Origin: Candidatus Mycobacterium methanotrophicum
Lineage (GTDB): Bacteria > Actinomycetota > Actinomycetes > Mycobacteriales > Mycobacteriaceae
DNA: 64,000 nt
Assembly: GCF_023515995.1 (NCBI RefSeq)
Contig: NZ_CP097320.1
Coordinates: 4,340,001-4,404,000, forward strand
Reading direction: 5' to 3'
Below the pieces are notes generated by a model, which worked only from the letters and a program-made list of their open reading frames with translations, was not told the DNA's origin and ran no database searches. A program made the translations under genes and the position numbers. Of the stretch, positions 62,253 through 64,000 are shown piece after piece. Position 1 is the stretch's first letter; the number at the start of each line of letters is the position of its first letter.

Positions 62253-62396
62253 GTGTCCAGACGCGGGTAGTGGGCTGGCCCTGGAGTCCATCCGCTCGGC
62301 CCGGAACCCAGGGCGCAGCTCAGTCCACCTAACACGTCGTCGTCGGCGCTTGAGAGACGTCAGGGTGCGCGACGGGGTTGCAGCAGCGCGGATTAA

Positions 62397-62411
62397 TGAA
62401 AATGGTTATCA
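62397..62411. promoter_or_regulatory. Zur-box-like palindrome
   Basis: TGAAAATGGTTATCA matches its reverse complement at 10 of 15 positions and resembles mycobacterial Zur sites (TGAAAATnnTTTTCA-type). It lies about 220 bp upstream of eccA3 and 14 bp beyond the methyltransferase stop. In M. tuberculosis ESX-3 is repressed by zinc through Zur as well as by iron. Binding is inferred from sequence only. Confidence 0.6.
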
Positions 62412-62424
62412 TCATGAGCGGATT

Positions 62425-63345
62425 CTACGCCACGCGCCGTTCACTTTTGACGGCCCTGACCAAGGTGTTGCGCGCCACCATCGACTGGGCCTCGGAGTCG
62501 GGACCCGGAACCGGCCGACCGACCTCCCGCAGGTACTCGGCCAACGGCGTCGCCACCGCCGACCAGCCGTGCTCGTTGAACCACTGGTCGGCCGGTGCAT
62601 GTTGCTCGTTGTAGACCAACTGAAAGAACAGCCGATCGTCGCCCTTGGCGCGAGCCGCGCGTTCTTCTTCGACGGCGGCCGCATACTCGTCGTGCGGCAT
62701 CGGGGCGCTATCCTCCACGGCGACGTGACTGGCGGGGGCAGCCAGGCCATCGATTCCGGTGAATAACTGCCGTTCGGCGGCGGCGGGGAGGTAGATCAGC
62801 AGCCCCTCGGCAATCCAGGCCGACAGCTTGCCGGCATCAAATCCACTGTCCCGCAACGCTTGCGGCCAATCCTCACGCAGGTCGATGGCAACCTCGCGGC
62901 GCTCGGCGTTGGGTTCTGCGCCCTGCCCGGCGAGCACCTCACGCTTGAAATCGAGAACCTGCGGACGGTCCAATTCGAAGATCGTCGTCTCGTCGGGCCA
63001 CGCCAGCCGGTATGCGCGGGAGTCCAAACCCGCCGCCAGAATCACCACCTGCCTGACGCCGGCATCGGCGGCCTGCGTGAAGTAGTTGTCGAAATACCTG
63101 GTGCGGGCACCTTGGAAGTTGACGAAGTGCGCGCCCCAATCCGGCGTTTTCAGCTGATGGTCGGGGTATTTGCCATCCAGCACGTCGGCCGCATTGCCGC
63201 CCACCGCACGGCAGAAGACCTCGGCAAACGGGTCGGTGGCCAGCGGGTCGGGTTTTTGCGCCTCTAATGCTCGAGCGGTGGCCACGAATAACGCGGTCGA
63301 ACCGACACTTGTCGTGATGTCCCAGGTGTCGTCTTCAGTACGCAT
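62425..63345 (-). CDS. Class I SAM-dependent methyltransferase (leucine carboxyl/O-methyltransferase family)
   Basis: 306 aa from ATG 63345, Rv0281-like. Family hallmarks are DTWDITTSVGSTALFVATAR at the N-terminus, QVVILAAGLDSRAYRLAWPD (SAM-binding loop) near 95-114, TTIFELDRPQVLDFKREVL (acidic end of strand 2), and AWIAEGLLIYLPAAAERQLF near 178. These mycobacterial enzymes are thought to methylate unknown small molecules. Adjacent to ESX-3 as in M. tuberculosis. Intact. Confidence 0.9.
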   Translation of the reverse strand: MRTEDDTWDITTSVGSTALFVATARALEAQKPDPLATDPFAEVFCRAVGGNAADVLDGKYPDHQLKTPDWGAHFVNFQGARTRYFDNYFTQAADAGVRQVVILAAGLDSRAYRLAWPDETTIFELDRPQVLDFKREVLAGQGAEPNAERREVAIDLREDWPQALRDSGFDAGKLSAWIAEGLLIYLPAAAERQLFTGIDGLAAPASHVAVEDSAPMPHDEYAAAVEEERAARAKGDDRLFFQLVYNEQHAPADQWFNEHGWSAVATPLAEYLREVGRPVPGPDSEAQSMVARNTLVRAVKSERRVA

Positions 63346-63486
63346 AGCAACCGACCTTACGACCGCCGACCAGCACAATCGTCACCTGGCTACAAACCGG
63401 TCGAGGCACGACGGCATTCAATACGGCGTTGTGCCGTAGAGCAGCAAGACCCCGTCCCGGTAAGGGGTATTGGCGCGACTGCCCGG

Positions 63487-64000
63487 CTACACCAACGGGT
63501 GGCCGGCCTTGATCCGGCGGTCCAGATTCCACAGCAGCACGTTGAACGGGAAGCGCCGGAGCAACCGTGGCATCATGTTGTTCACCGTCCGCAGCACGGC
63601 AATCAGACGGTCGAAGCGCCGCTGATTGGCGGCGTCCCACGCCAAGTGCATCTCGTCGCGGAACCGTTGCGGCAGAAAGCCGGTGGTGATCAGCAGGGCG
63701 AGTTTCTCCGGCTGCCTGCGCATGGTCGTCGGCAAGGGCACACCCCGTATCCGGCCCACGGCAATCGGATACCGGTACTCGCGGACCGTGTCGTCGACAT
63801 GCACCTTGTCCAATTGCTGCTGCCAGTAGCGGTCGAACGCGGCGCGATCCCGCGGCCACATCTGCGCCGGCACCTGCAGCGTGGTGCCCAGCACCACGGC
63901 TTCGCGGTAGTGGCGCTCGGCATCGTCGTCGTCCATCTCACCAATGAACGTGCGATAGAAGTCGACGGCGCCCTTGTGGAGACAAACCGCCGCCCACAGC
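63487..64000 (-). CDS. Oxygenase MpaB/DUF2236-like protein, C-terminal part (runs off the window)
   Basis: The minus frame is open from the window edge and reads LWAAVCLHKGAVDFYRTFIG, then VVLGTTLQVPAQMWPRDRAA, FDRYWQQQLDKVHVDDTVRE, and a helical C-terminus ending KAGHPLV at 63487. The pattern LW..A.....A...Y..F.G, YREAV..G..L.VP and P..R..F..YW matches DUF2236/MpaB oxygenases, related to latex-clearing protein Lcp. The N-terminal half lies beyond base 64000; the haem-binding residues cannot be judged. 141 bp lie between it and the methyltransferase start. Confidence 0.75.
   Translation of the reverse strand, partial: LWAAVCLHKGAVDFYRTFIGEMDDDDAERHYREAVVLGTTLQVPAQMWPRDRAAFDRYWQQQLDKVHVDDTVREYRYPIAVGRIRGVPLPTTMRRQPEKLALLITTGFLPQRFRDEMHLAWDAANQRRFDRLIAVLRTVNNMMPRLLRRFPFNVLLWNLDRRIKAGHPLV

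Noticed and set aside
62378..62614. Small plus-strand frame MQQRGLMKMVIIMSGFYATR at the Zur-like site
   Set aside because: It overlaps the methyltransferase 3' end in antisense and its start is formed by the palindrome; no binding site is seen.

Overview
The window is GC-rich mycobacterial DNA, most likely from a slow-growing nontuberculous Mycobacterium; I cannot name the species. The evidence is a complete ESX-3 type VII secretion locus, mycobacterial marker genes (etfD/Rv0338c-like, rmlA, dcd, PE5, EsxG/EsxH) and gene order matching M. tuberculosis Rv0281-Rv0344 read in reverse, interrupted by insertions and rearrangements. Rv names are from memory and are used only as family labels.

Layout. 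0.1-9 kb: LpqJ-like lipoprotein, a luciferase-like F420 oxidoreductase, two Thr/Pro-rich single-pass membrane proteins, an Hsp70-like membrane protein, then etfD (behind two tandem 16-bp palindromes) and aspC. 9-18.9 kb, minus strand: a frameshifted DUF732-like gene, rmlA, two Rv0333/Rv0332-like genes, udgA, three tandem paralogues of an actin/Hsp70-fold (ASKHA-like) membrane protein with Pro/Gly-rich tails, then dcd. 18.9-25.0 kb: tRNA-Gly(CCC) and an island bounded by a 28-bp copy of the tRNA 3' part; it carries IS debris, a MbcA/RES-type toxin-antitoxin pair, phosphoenolpyruvate synthase and HAD remnants, and a frameshifted CtpF-like cation ATPase. 25.2-27.8 kb: cytosine-C5 methyltransferase, Vsr nuclease and an unknown partner, then integrase and IstB scraps. 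28-35.2 kb: exported hydrolase-like proteins, a fourth ASKHA-like paralogue, the Rv0312-type Hsp70-like protein, remnants of Rv0310c/Rv0311, and an L,D-transpeptidase-like protein. 35.3-41.4 kb: a FHA-ABC exporter and a cassette of ESX-secretion-associated proteins. 41.5-42.5 kb: fragments of three IS families.

42.6-48.9 kb is a zone of gene decay. A sulfatase is split by a 2.9-kb inversion without loss of coding sequence. The trehalose 2-sulfotransferase gene (stf0) has its middle 538 bp inverted in place between 9-bp inverted repeats. tam and an amidohydrolase have both lost their N-termini. 48.8-62.2 kb is the ESX-3 operon (eccA3-eccB3-eccC3-PE5-[PPE4 remnant]-esxG-esxH-espG3-eccD3-mycP3-eccE3), preceded by two IdeR-box-like sites and a Zur-box-like site. 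Two things stand out: PPE4 is reduced to its two ends by an internal deletion, and MycP3 has STG where subtilases have GTS, so the catalytic serine is missing. The right end holds a class I O-methyltransferase and a partial MpaB-like oxygenase.

The genes suggest an envelope-focused region: iron/zinc-controlled ESX-3 for metal acquisition, secreted wall enzymes, and an expanded family of membrane proteins with an actin/Hsp70-like cytoplasmic domain and a low-complexity external tail.
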